This document shows, piece after piece, positions 1-5,308 of a DNA stretch of 5,692 bases (position 1 is the stretch's first letter; the number at the start of each line of letters is the position of its first letter). The notes below the pieces were generated by a model that was not told the origin of the DNA, did no database searches, and worked only from the letters and a program-made list of their open reading frames with translations. This DNA is from Scatomorpha merdavium (GTDB taxonomy: Bacteria; Bacillota; Clostridia; Oscillospirales; Oscillospiraceae), in the NCBI GenBank assembly GCA_018711415.1, contig DVIJ01000048.1, positions 1 to 5,692 of the forward strand. Reading direction: 5' to 3'. Made by a program: the position numbers and the translations under genes.

Positions 1-104
1 AAAGCGGACAATTCGACACTCCGCTCCGCGAGATGTATTTTCGGCGACGTACACGCCGCCGCCGAAAATGATCGGATTCTATTTCGCGGCTGCGGCCGCG
101 AAAC
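1..104. repeat. Cluster of inverted repeats, possible extragenic palindromic element
   Basis: Three inverted repeats follow one another. AGCGGA at 3-8 pairs with TCCGCT at 20-25. ATTTTCGGCG at 37-46 pairs perfectly with CGCCGAAAAT at 60-69. TTTCGCGGC at 82-90 pairs perfectly with GCCGCGAAA at 95-103 around a TGCG loop. Only the terminator at 131-159 follows. Such a string of GC-rich palindromes between genes is typical of dispersed extragenic palindromic elements or of a structured RNA. Which of these it is, and whether copies exist elsewhere in the genome, cannot be seen here. A frame is open through the region and stops at 128-130 (last residues AFSTD). It could be the tail of a left-edge gene, but its content is dictated by the palindromes. 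Confidence 0.45.
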
Positions 105-130
105 TCTGCGAGGCTTTTTCGACAGACTGA

Positions 131-159
131 GCGCCGCCCTATTTCGGGCGGCGCTTTTT
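131..159 (+). terminator. Rho-independent terminator
   Basis: A perfect 9-bp GC-rich stem (GCGCCGCCC at 131-139 with GGGCGGCGC at 146-154) encloses the six-base loop TATTTC and is followed by five T residues at 155-159. It ends a plus-strand transcript that enters from the left edge, and it insulates the S24 regulator promoter just downstream. Confidence 0.85.
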
Positions 160-174
160 GCGCGTATATGGCGC

Positions 175-203
175 TTGTAATCGGGCGGAGGCTCTGTTAT
201 AAT
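175..203 (+). promoter_or_regulatory. Sigma-A-type promoter for the S24 regulator
   Basis: The -10 box TATAAT at 198-203 is a perfect consensus. It lies 17 bases downstream of TTGTAA at 175-180, which matches the -35 consensus TTGACA at 4 of 6 positions. Transcription would start near 209-211, giving a leader of under 20 bases that holds the AGGAG at 214-218. I found no clear dyad operator over the promoter, so autoregulation, usual for this repressor class, is not directly visible. Confidence 0.75.
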
Positions 204-227
204 GTGTCTTGTTAGGAGATGATGCTG

Positions 228-911
228 GTGAAAAAATCTCTCGGTGCGATACTCACATCCCTGCGGCGGGAGGCTGGGCTGACCCAGCCGCGCGTATCCG
301 AGCTGCTTGCCGCCGAGGGCGTGGATATAAAGCCCGCCGGCATCAGCAAGTGGGAAAAGGACATGACCATGCCGAACGCCCTGCAATTCCTCAAGCTCTG
401 CGAGCTCTACGGAGTCACGGACGTCATGGCCACTTTCACGGGCAGAAGGGGCGGAATGGCCGGCCTCAACGCCGAGGGGCGGAGGTTGGTCTCGGACTAC
501 ATCCGCGTCCTGCTGGCGAGCGGGCTTTACGCCGAAGCGGAAGAGACAGAATGCCGCGTCCTGCCGCTCTACACCCTGGCGGCCTCGGCCGGCACGGGCC
601 AGTTCCTGGACGGGGACGACTGCGAGCCCATAGACGCCTCCGCGGCGCCCGCAGAGGCGGACTTCGCCGTCAGGATAGCGGGAGACAGCATGGAGCCCGA
701 GATCGAGGACGGGCAGATCGTCTGGGTCCGCCGGCGTGAGACGCTCGAGAGCGGGCGCGTGGGCATCTTCGTCGTGGGCGGCATGGCGTATTGCAAAAGA
801 CTGCACGTGGACGAAAAGGGGGCCTGCCTCGTTTCGGCAAACCCCCGGTACTCGCCAATTGAGCTGACGCCGGAGACCGAGTACAGGGTCTGCGGCGAGG
901 TGGTAGGCTGA
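228..911 (+). CDS. XRE-family HTH / S24 peptidase-domain transcriptional regulator (LexA/CI-like)
   Basis: This is a DNA-binding repressor of the self-cleaving LexA/CI/HdiR class, 227 residues from GTG 228. An XRE helix-turn-helix fills about residues 4-65 (LTQPRVSELL, then GISKWEKD). An S24 peptidase domain fills about 115-227. The expected autocleavage bond is Ala121-Gly122. The catalytic pair is Ser154 (in AGDSMEP) and Lys190 (in YCKRLHV). The bond-to-Ser and Ser-to-Lys spacings (32 and 36 residues) are close to those of LexA. It is not LexA itself, because the N-terminus is XRE-type rather than the LexA winged helix. GTG 228 sits 9 bases after AGGAG (214-218), whereas ATG 219 abuts it and ATG 222 is only 3 bases away. 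By family, RecA-stimulated cleavage would relieve repression. The target genes are unknown; the neighbouring repair genes are candidates only by proximity. The gene converges on nth with no gap. Confidence 0.9.
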   Translation: MKKSLGAILTSLRREAGLTQPRVSELLAAEGVDIKPAGISKWEKDMTMPNALQFLKLCELYGVTDVMATFTGRRGGMAGLNAEGRRLVSDYIRVLLASGLYAEAEETECRVLPLYTLAASAGTGQFLDGDDCEPIDASAAPAEADFAVRIAGDSMEPEIEDGQIVWVRRRETLESGRVGIFVVGGMAYCKRLHVDEKGACLVSANPRYSPIELTPETEYRVCGEVVG

Positions 912-1547
912 TCAGTCCCCGGTGGCGAAGCGGCAGACATGCCGGACGCAGCAGCTCTCGCACTTGGGGGCGCGCGCTGTGCAGACGGCGCGGCCGTGCA
1001 GGACTATGCGGTGGCAGAAGTCAGAGCTCTTCTCCGGCGGGAGGACGGCGCGCAGCGCGGCCTCGATCTTCGGAGGGTCCTTAGTGTCCACGAAGCCCAT
1101 GCGGTTCGAGAGCCGGATGCAGTGTGTGTCCACAACGACGGCCCCGGGAGCGCGGAAAACGTCGCCCAGGATGAGGTTTGCCGTCTTGCGGCCGACACCC
1201 GGCAGGGCCAGCAGCTCTTCCATGTTGTCCGGGACCTTCCCGCCGTGCTTTGCCAGCAGCGTCTGCGCACAGGCGACGATGTCCCGCGCTTTCGTGTGGA
1301 AGAAGCCGCAGGAGCGTATGTACTGTTCCACCTCCGCAACGTCCGCCTCGGCAAAGGACTCCAGGGTCGGGTAGCGCTCAAAGAGCGCCGGGGTTATCAT
1401 ATTCACGCGCTCGTCCGTGCACTGCGCGGCGAGGCGGACGGAAAAGAGCAGCTCGTAGTCTTTGCCCCAGTCCAGGGTGCAGTCCGCAAGAGGATATTCG
1501 TCCTCCAGGCGTGCGACTATCTCGGCTACCTGTTCGGGTGTTCTGAT
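912..1547 (-). CDS. nth: Endonuclease III (DNA glycosylase/AP lyase), start codon non-canonical
   Basis: This base-excision-repair enzyme removes oxidised pyrimidines and cuts at abasic sites. The helix-hairpin-helix LPGVGRKTAN carries the catalytic Lys121, the catalytic Asp140 lies in VVDTHCIRLSNR, and the 4Fe-4S cluster cysteines are Cys189, 196, 199 and 205 with C-X6-C-X2-C-X5-C spacing. Numbering is from codon 1547. It gives 211 residues, the length of E. coli Nth, and puts these residues within two positions of E. coli Lys120, Asp138 and Cys187/194/197/203. The first ATG, GTG or TTG in frame is GTG 1406. Starting there would lose 47 residues, including the conserved LAAQCTDERVN segment with the family glutamine (Q41 in E. 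coli). Upstream the frame stays open to a TGA at 1566-1568, but it offers only ATT 1550, ATC 1547, ATA 1520 and CTG codons. I place the start at ATC 1547 from protein alignment and a weak AAGCGGTGAT ribosome binding site at 1551-1560. A mutated or misread start is equally possible. Confidence 0.88.
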   Translation of the reverse strand: MRTPEQVAEIVARLEDEYPLADCTLDWGKDYELLFSVRLAAQCTDERVNMITPALFERYPTLESFAEADVAEVEQYIRSCGFFHTKARDIVACAQTLLAKHGGKVPDNMEELLALPGVGRKTANLILGDVFRAPGAVVVDTHCIRLSNRMGFVDTKDPPKIEAALRAVLPPEKSSDFCHRIVLHGRAVCTARAPKCESCCVRHVCRFATGD

Positions 1548-1576
1548 AATATCACCGCTTTCGAATCATTTACTGC

Positions 1577-1605
1577 ATGTTAGCACATTTTCCACCATAT
1601 TTCAA
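1577..1605 (-). promoter_or_regulatory. Probable nth promoter
   Basis: Reading the minus strand, TTGAAA (1605-1600, 5 of 6 to the -35 consensus) is followed after exactly 17 bases by TAACAT (1582-1577, 4 of 6 to the -10 consensus). Transcription would start near 1570, only about 23 bases before codon 1547 of nth. This independently places the nth start far upstream of GTG 1406. No equally good plus-strand promoter for rarA is visible in 1548-1624; an isolated GATAAT at 1545-1550 lacks a -35 partner. Confidence 0.5.
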
Positions 1606-1613
1606 CGTATTAC

Positions 1614-1618
1614 GGAGG
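1614..1618 (+). promoter_or_regulatory. Ribosome binding site that fixes the rarA start
   Basis: GGAGG at 1614-1618 lies six bases before ATG 1625. The frame is open further upstream to an ATG at 1577, but that codon has no ribosome binding site, and the 16 extra residues do not resemble the RarA N-terminus. ATG 1625 is therefore chosen. Confidence 0.8.
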
Positions 1619-1624
1619 CAGACT

Positions 1625-2890
1625 ATGCACAGACCCTTGGCAGACGAGATAAGGCCGCTCGAGCTGGACGAGGTAGTCGGGCAGAAGCATATTTTGGGCG
1701 AGGGCGGGCTGCTCCGGCGCGTCATTGAGTCCGGAGACATACCCAACATGGTGTTCTACGGCCCCTCGGGGACCGGCAAGACCACCGTCGCCAACATCAT
1801 CGCCCGCAGGACGGAGCGCAGCCTCCGCAAGCTCAACGCCACGAACGCCGGCCTGGCCGATATAAAGGCCATCATCGCGGAGCTGGATACGATGCTCACC
1901 CCCGGCGGCGTCCTGCTCTACCTGGACGAGATCCAGTACTTCAACAAAAAACAGCAGCAGAGCCTGCTCGAATTCATAGAGGACGGGCGCATAACCCTCA
2001 TCGCCTCGACGACGGAAAACCCATATTTCTACGTCTACAACGCCCTGCTCTCCCGCAGCACGGTGTTCGAGTTCAAATCCGTGCCCGCTGCCGAGGTGCT
2101 GCCCGCCGTTCTGAGAGCGGTTGACATAATATCAAAGCGCGAGGGCCTGGAGGCGGTGCTGGAGCCGGGCGTGGCGGAGCACATCTCGCGCAGCTGCGGC
2201 GGGGACGTGCGCAAAGCGCTCAACTCTGTGGAGCTGCTGTTTTCCGCCGCGCCGAGGCGGGATGGCAAGGTTGACATAACGCTAAAGGACGCCAGGGAAG
2301 CCACGCAGAGCAGCGCGATGCGCTACGACAGGGAGGGGGACGAGCACTTCGACTCCGTCTCCGCGCTCATGAAGTCCCTGCGCGGCTCGGACCCGGATGC
2401 GGCGCTGCACTATCTGGCGCGGACTCTGGAGGCGGGGGACCTCATCGGGGCCTGCCGGCGGCTTTTGTGCTCGGCCTCGGAGGACATCGGCCTGGCCTAC
2501 CCGCAGGCGGCGGCGATCGTCAAGGCCTGCGTGGACTCGGCCCTGCAGCTGGGCCTGCCGGAGGCGAGACTGCCCCTGGCCGAGGCGGCCATACTATTGG
2601 CGACTGCGCCGAAGTCGAATTCCGTGGTCATGGCCATAGACCGGGCGATAGCGGACGTGCGCGCGGGCAAGGCGGGACCGATACCGCGGGAGCTGCAGAA
2701 CGTCCACGCGGACGGCACGGGCTTTGAGCGCGAGCAGGGCTACAAATACCCGCACGACTATCCTGGCCACTGGGTGGAGCAGCAATACCTGCCCGACATC
2801 CTGAAGGGCGCGCGGTACTACGAATATGGCGAGAACAAGACCGAGCAGGCCGCCAGGGCCTATTGGGAGAGAATAAAGGAGGGCCGCTGA
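1625..2890 (+). CDS. rarA: Replication-associated recombination protein A, AAA+ ATPase (RarA/MgsA)
   Basis: This is a homotetrameric AAA+ ATPase of the RarA/MgsA/WRNIP1 family, acting at stalled replication forks and single-stranded DNA in the cytoplasm. It has 421 residues, normal for the family. Visible parts are the N-terminal MHRPLADEIRP with VVGQKHIL, Walker A GPSGTGKTT (46-54), Walker B LLYLDEIQ (97-104), sensor 1 STTEN (128-132), the arginine-finger motif SRS (Arg144), sensor 2 GGDVRKALN (Arg196) and the C-terminal MgsA/tetramerisation region from about 235 (EGDEHFDSVSALMKSLRGSD). Many RarA proteins read DEIHRFN after Walker B; here it is DEIQYFN, a minor variation. It is the first gene of an operon whose second gene overlaps its stop codon (TGATG, one shared base). 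It diverges from nth across a short gap, so two genome-maintenance genes share one control region. Confidence 0.95.
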   Translation: MHRPLADEIRPLELDEVVGQKHILGEGGLLRRVIESGDIPNMVFYGPSGTGKTTVANIIARRTERSLRKLNATNAGLADIKAIIAELDTMLTPGGVLLYLDEIQYFNKKQQQSLLEFIEDGRITLIASTTENPYFYVYNALLSRSTVFEFKSVPAAEVLPAVLRAVDIISKREGLEAVLEPGVAEHISRSCGGDVRKALNSVELLFSAAPRRDGKVDITLKDAREATQSSAMRYDREGDEHFDSVSALMKSLRGSDPDAALHYLARTLEAGDLIGACRRLLCSASEDIGLAYPQAAAIVKACVDSALQLGLPEARLPLAEAAILLATAPKSNSVVMAIDRAIADVRAGKAGPIPRELQNVHADGTGFEREQGYKYPHDYPGHWVEQQYLPDILKGARYYEYGENKTEQAARAYWERIKEGR

Positions 2891-3081
2891 TGGACATTCA
2901 GGTTGGGGACACTCTGGTCATGAAAAAACAGCACCCCTGCGGCTCCTGCCGCTGGATGGTGCTGAGGATAGGCGCAGATTTCAAGCTGCGCTGCGAGGGC
3001 TGCGGCCGCGAGGTCATGGGCGCTCGCTCCAAGTTCGAGCGGAACGTGAAGGAGATCGTAAGGCAGGGGGAGGTCAAATAG
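2890..3081 (+). CDS. DUF951 family small zinc-ribbon-like protein (YyzM-like)
   Basis: This 63-residue protein matches the DUF951 pattern: N-terminal MDIQVGDTLVMKK, then HPCG (Cys17), a tryptophan, RIGADFKLRC (Cys35), EGCG (Cys38), and a VM-R-K-FE tail. Cys17/Cys20 and Cys35/Cys38 form two CXXC pairs, suggesting one bound zinc. In the DUF951 sequences I recall, the position of Cys20 is often not cysteine, so the full four-cysteine site is a small point of interest. The family has no established function; the fold suggests nucleic-acid binding, which is inference. The start is ATG 2890, seven bases after AGGAGG(G) at 2877-2883, and it overlaps the rarA TGA by one base. The stop directly precedes the next gene, so translation of all three is probably coupled. 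Confidence 0.88.
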   Translation: MDIQVGDTLVMKKQHPCGSCRWMVLRIGADFKLRCEGCGREVMGARSKFERNVKEIVRQGEVK

Positions 3082-4020
3082 ATGTCGGTTTATGACGAGA
3101 GGCTGGAAAAGCTGCAGCGCGACGCCGCGCGGAAGAGGCGGCTCGAGTCCATGCTGGGCGAGCTGCGCGCACAGAGGTCCGAGCTGGAGGCGCGGGTGAG
3201 CGAGCTCGAGGCGATAAAGCTGCAGGAGCAGGAGGACGTGGAGAGGCTGGAATCCGGCGGGATAACGGCGCTTTTCTATTCGCTCGTAGGCAAGGGCGAG
3301 GAGAAGCTGACAAAGGAGCGGCGCGAGGCCGCGGCCGCTGCGCTCAAATACGAGAGTGCGGCGCGCGAGTTGGACTCCGTCATGTCGGACATCGCCGGCT
3401 GCGAGTCTGAGCTCGCGGGGCTCTCCGGCTGCGAGCAGGAGTATGAGGAAACACTGCAGGCCAAGTCAAGGGAGGTCAAGGCCTCCGGCGGTGCTGCGGC
3501 TGCAAAGCTGCTGGAGCTGGAGGCGCAGGCGGCGGCCTGCGTGGGCCGGAAAAAGGAGATCCTGGAGGCCATAGCCGCGGGCAGCGAGGCCCTGGTGACG
3601 GCGGAGGAGATATTGGACGACCTCGACAGCGCCGGGAGCTGGGCGACCTGGGACGTCTTTGGCGGCGGCATCATAGCTGATATCGCTAAGCACAGCCACC
3701 TGGACGAGGCGCAGTACGCAGTGGAACGGCTGCAAAGCCAGCTGCGCCGATTCAAAACAGAGCTGGCGGACGTGGGCGGCATAGGCGCGGACGTGCGCGT
3801 GAATGTGGACGGCTTCTTGCGCTTTGCGGACTACTTCTTTGACGGCATATTCGTGGACTTTGCCGTCATGGACCATATAAGCAATTCGGCCGAACAGGTA
3901 CAGGCCGTCCACGCTCGTATCTCAGATGTTCTGGAACGGCTGCACGCAATGCTAAGCAGGACAGAGACAGAGCTGAACGAGACCAGGGCGCAGGCGGACG
4001 AGCTTGTGCGCAGAGCGTAA
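3082..4020 (+). CDS. Conserved coiled-coil protein of unknown function
   Basis: This 312-residue soluble protein has no signal peptide or convincing membrane span. Residues 1-57 are a charged heptad-rich coiled coil. Next comes a short hydrophobic island with a basic flank, ITALFYSLVGKGEEKLTKER (61-80). Further helical, Ala/Glu-rich stretches run 80-185 and are followed by a distinctive central motif, WATWDVFGGGIIADIAKHSH (187-206). A hydrophobic/aromatic patch, GFLRFADYFFDGIFVDFAVM (244-263), precedes a final coiled coil (266-312). The mixture resembles uncharacterised coiled-coil proteins known to me from clostridial genomes; I know of no function and assign none. ATG 3082 immediately follows the DUF951 TAG and sits eight bases after GGGAGG (3068-3073). 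Its place at the end of the rarA operon suggests a DNA- or nucleoid-linked role only by association. A strong terminator follows the stop. Confidence 0.8.
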   Translation: MSVYDERLEKLQRDAARKRRLESMLGELRAQRSELEARVSELEAIKLQEQEDVERLESGGITALFYSLVGKGEEKLTKERREAAAAALKYESAARELDSVMSDIAGCESELAGLSGCEQEYEETLQAKSREVKASGGAAAAKLLELEAQAAACVGRKKEILEAIAAGSEALVTAEEILDDLDSAGSWATWDVFGGGIIADIAKHSHLDEAQYAVERLQSQLRRFKTELADVGGIGADVRVNVDGFLRFADYFFDGIFVDFAVMDHISNSAEQVQAVHARISDVLERLHAMLSRTETELNETRAQADELVRRA

Positions 4021-4023
4021 AAT

Positions 4024-4058
4024 ATGCCCGGGAGCTGTCAAAGCTCCCGGGCATTTTC
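4024..4058. terminator. Rho-independent terminator, probably bidirectional
   Basis: A perfect 13-bp stem (ATGCCCGGGAGCT at 4024-4036 with AGCTCCCGGGCAT at 4042-4054) has the loop GTCAA. On the plus strand it is followed by TTTT (4054-4057), ending the rarA operon three bases after the coiled-coil gene. On the minus strand it is followed by ATTTTA, and the minus-strand gene stops at 4058, next to the stem. It therefore probably serves both convergent units. Confidence 0.85.
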
Positions 4059-4444
4059 TATCCGTAACACTTTTTGCAGGGCTCGTAGCCCCTGGACTCG
4101 GCCTCTTCAACGGTGACCTGAGTTGGGTTCTTCATGTTGCTGCAGCTTGGGCTGCTGTGGTACTTGGAGCCGCTCTGCGGAATCCAGACCAGGGCCTGAC
4201 CCGGCTCGGCCTCCGGCGTCGGCTCCGGAGAGAGCGTCGGTTCCGGCGTTGCGGTCGGCTCCGGCGTGGGCTCTGCGGTTGGTTCCGGCGTCGCGGTAGG
4301 CTCCGGCGCAGGAGACGCGGTGATCTCGGGCGTGGCCGTGGGCTCCGGGGTCTGCGTTTTCTCCATCGAGCTGCCTATGGCGCCTATCACTACAAAGGCG
4401 ACGACGAGCCAAAACCACCATCTCTTATAAAAAGGCTTTTTCAT
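4058..4444 (-). CDS. Membrane-anchored protein with TPEP-repeat stalk and Ada-like Cys/His C-terminal domain
   Basis: This 128-residue protein has three parts. A basic start (MKKPFYKRWW) and a membrane helix at about 9-25 act as an uncleaved anchor or signal, with no lipobox. A low-complexity stalk of TPEP/TATPEP repeats occupies about 32-80. The C-terminal domain (about 85-128) has the pattern VWIPQSGSKYHSSPSC, then EEAESRGYEPCKKC. His96, Cys101, Cys123 and Cys126 look like a metal site of the kind seen in the Ada metal-binding fold and in small domains attached to secreted nucleases and other surface proteins. The domain would lie outside the cell at the end of a flexible spacer. The role is unknown; metal binding is inferred from the residue spacing. 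The start ATG 4444 is seven bases after a G-rich AGGGGGG site (4452-4458, minus strand). It lies 62 bases downstream of the permease-like gene on the same strand. Confidence 0.8.
   Translation of the reverse strand: MKKPFYKRWWFWLVVAFVVIGAIGSSMEKTQTPEPTATPEITASPAPEPTATPEPTAEPTPEPTATPEPTLSPEPTPEAEPGQALVWIPQSGSKYHSSPSCSNMKNPTQVTVEEAESRGYEPCKKCYG
4205..4351 (-). repeat. Low-complexity tandem repeat encoding the TPEP stalk
   Basis: On the plus strand a degenerate unit of about 18-24 bases built on GGCTCCGGCGT and GCGGT recurs several times. It encodes alternating TPEP, TATPEP and TAEPTPEP on the minus strand. Third positions vary (GGCTCC/GGTTCC), so the units are old or the peptide is under selection. 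Such tracts can change length by slippage, so unit number may differ between strains. Confidence 0.75.
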
Positions 4445-4460
4445 CTCCCCACCCCCCTGT

Positions 4461-4492
4461 TATATATTGGCACAGAAGGTGGGGAAATGCAA
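4461..4492 (-). promoter_or_regulatory. Weak candidate promoter for the Ada-like membrane protein
   Basis: An AT-rich run (TATATA, 4466-4461 on the minus strand) stands out in an otherwise GC-rich gap. TTGCAT at 4492-4487 could be a -35 box, but the 20-base spacer is longer than usual. No terminator is seen between the permease-like gene and this gene, so read-through is the main alternative. Confidence 0.25.
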
Positions 4493-4506
4493 GCCCCGTT
4501 TGCCGC

Positions 4507-5259
4507 TCAGGCCGTCGCGGCGGTGATTGGGGCGCGGCGGGTCAGGAGCCAATCGAAAATTGCGAAGGCTGCGGCTATGCCTGCGAGGAACACGACCAGG
4601 TTCAGCGGGGCCTCGCCGAGCCAGCGTATGAAGCTCAGCAGCCAGCCCAGGAACCCCGCGCTTGCCTTGGATGCGTTCAGCAGCAGAATTATCGCCGCAT
4701 TCAGGAGCAGCAGCGCTGCCGCGCCCATGCCCAGCGATACTACCCAGCGCCAGAACTTAGAGAGGCGCCAGTATATCAGCGAGAGGAAGCTGCCCACGAA
4801 CACCATCGAGCCGCACCAGAGAAAATTAAGAAGTAAGCTCCGAAGCTGCCCGGGTACGCTCGCGTCCTCGCCATAGACGAGCGCGAATATACTGTAAAAG
4901 CCTATCCTCACCGTGCCCCGCAGGTATATGCACGCCCACTCGACCAGCGTCACGCCCAGCGCCGCGACCATCGCCGCCGCTATATTGGCCGCAAAGCAGG
5001 CCGTGAGGCTCGTACCCCGCGAGACCCCGTTCTGTATACCGAGGCGCAGATCCTCGCGCACTGTGGCGGCTCCTATTGCCAGTGTGAAACACGACATCGC
5101 TACAGAGAAGTTGGAAAACGCCTGACCCTGCACCTGCGCGGATACCACCAACAGCAGGGACACTATGAACGCGTTGCACAGCAGCAAGAGCGCCATAAAC
5201 AACGCCACGCCCTTCATGTCGTCCTTGAACCTGTTTCTGAAAATGGGCCGGAAGTTCAT
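4507..5259 (-). CDS. Multi-pass membrane protein, ABC-2-type permease-like
   Basis: This 250-residue integral membrane protein has about six predicted hydrophobic spans: 17-41, 50-67, 85-113, 138-164, 170-196 and 215-240. A short cytoplasmic N-terminus (MNFRPIFRNRFKDDMKG) and the loop VREDLRLGIQNGVSRGT after span 2 resemble permease subunits of small ABC-2-type exporters in Firmicutes, where a separate ATPase powers transport. No ATPase lies inside the window; it would be expected past the right edge. The substrate is unknown. ATG 5259 is well placed, seven bases after AGGAGG (5267-5272, minus strand). The second half and the terminus APITAATA are closely shared with the truncated gene just upstream, so the two are tandem paralogues. 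This copy has about seven extra residues around 191-200 (LLLNASKAS). The family call is by overall look, not by a diagnostic motif. Confidence 0.75.
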   Translation of the reverse strand: MNFRPIFRNRFKDDMKGVALFMALLLLCNAFIVSLLLVVSAQVQGQAFSNFSVAMSCFTLAIGAATVREDLRLGIQNGVSRGTSLTACFAANIAAAMVAALGVTLVEWACIYLRGTVRIGFYSIFALVYGEDASVPGQLRSLLLNFLWCGSMVFVGSFLSLIYWRLSKFWRWVVSLGMGAAALLLLNAAIILLLNASKASAGFLGWLLSFIRWLGEAPLNLVVFLAGIAAAFAIFDWLLTRRAPITAATA

Positions 5260-5308
5260 CTCACATCCTCCTCATTAATCATACGCTCCGAGCCCGATAC
5301 CTACTTTT

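Noticed and set aside
2..130. Coding tail of a left-edge gene ending at 128-130
   Set aside because: The frame is open and a terminator follows, so it cannot be excluded, but its sequence is dominated by palindromes and no family is recognisable; it is described under the repeat cluster instead of being called a gene.
939..1583. Plus-strand open frame of 214 codons over nth
   Set aside because: Antisense shadow of endonuclease III, whose catalytic and iron-sulfur residues are clear; the product has no recognisable features.
1577..1624. Extended rarA start at ATG 1577
   Set aside because: No ribosome binding site, 16 residues unlike the family N-terminus, and it overlaps the nth promoter; ATG 1625 has GGAGG at the right distance.
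2863..2889. Upstream ATG for the DUF951 gene
   Set aside because: It lies inside the ribosome binding region and rarA; ATG 2890 follows AGGAGG by seven bases and matches the family N-terminus.
3276..3912. Two long minus-strand frames under the coiled-coil gene
   Set aside because: Mirror frames of a GC-rich coiled-coil gene with compositionally biased Ser/Ala/Arg products and no supporting signals.
4205..4351. Possible CRISPR or direct-repeat array
   Set aside because: The repeats are short, degenerate and in frame, and they encode a TPEP stalk; there are no spacers of uniform length.
4004..4876. Long plus-strand open frame of 290 codons across the right-hand region
   Set aside because: It runs antisense to two well-supported minus-strand genes with good ribosome binding sites, crosses the terminator at 4024-4058, and its Arg/Gly-rich product is what GC-rich DNA gives in a shadow frame.
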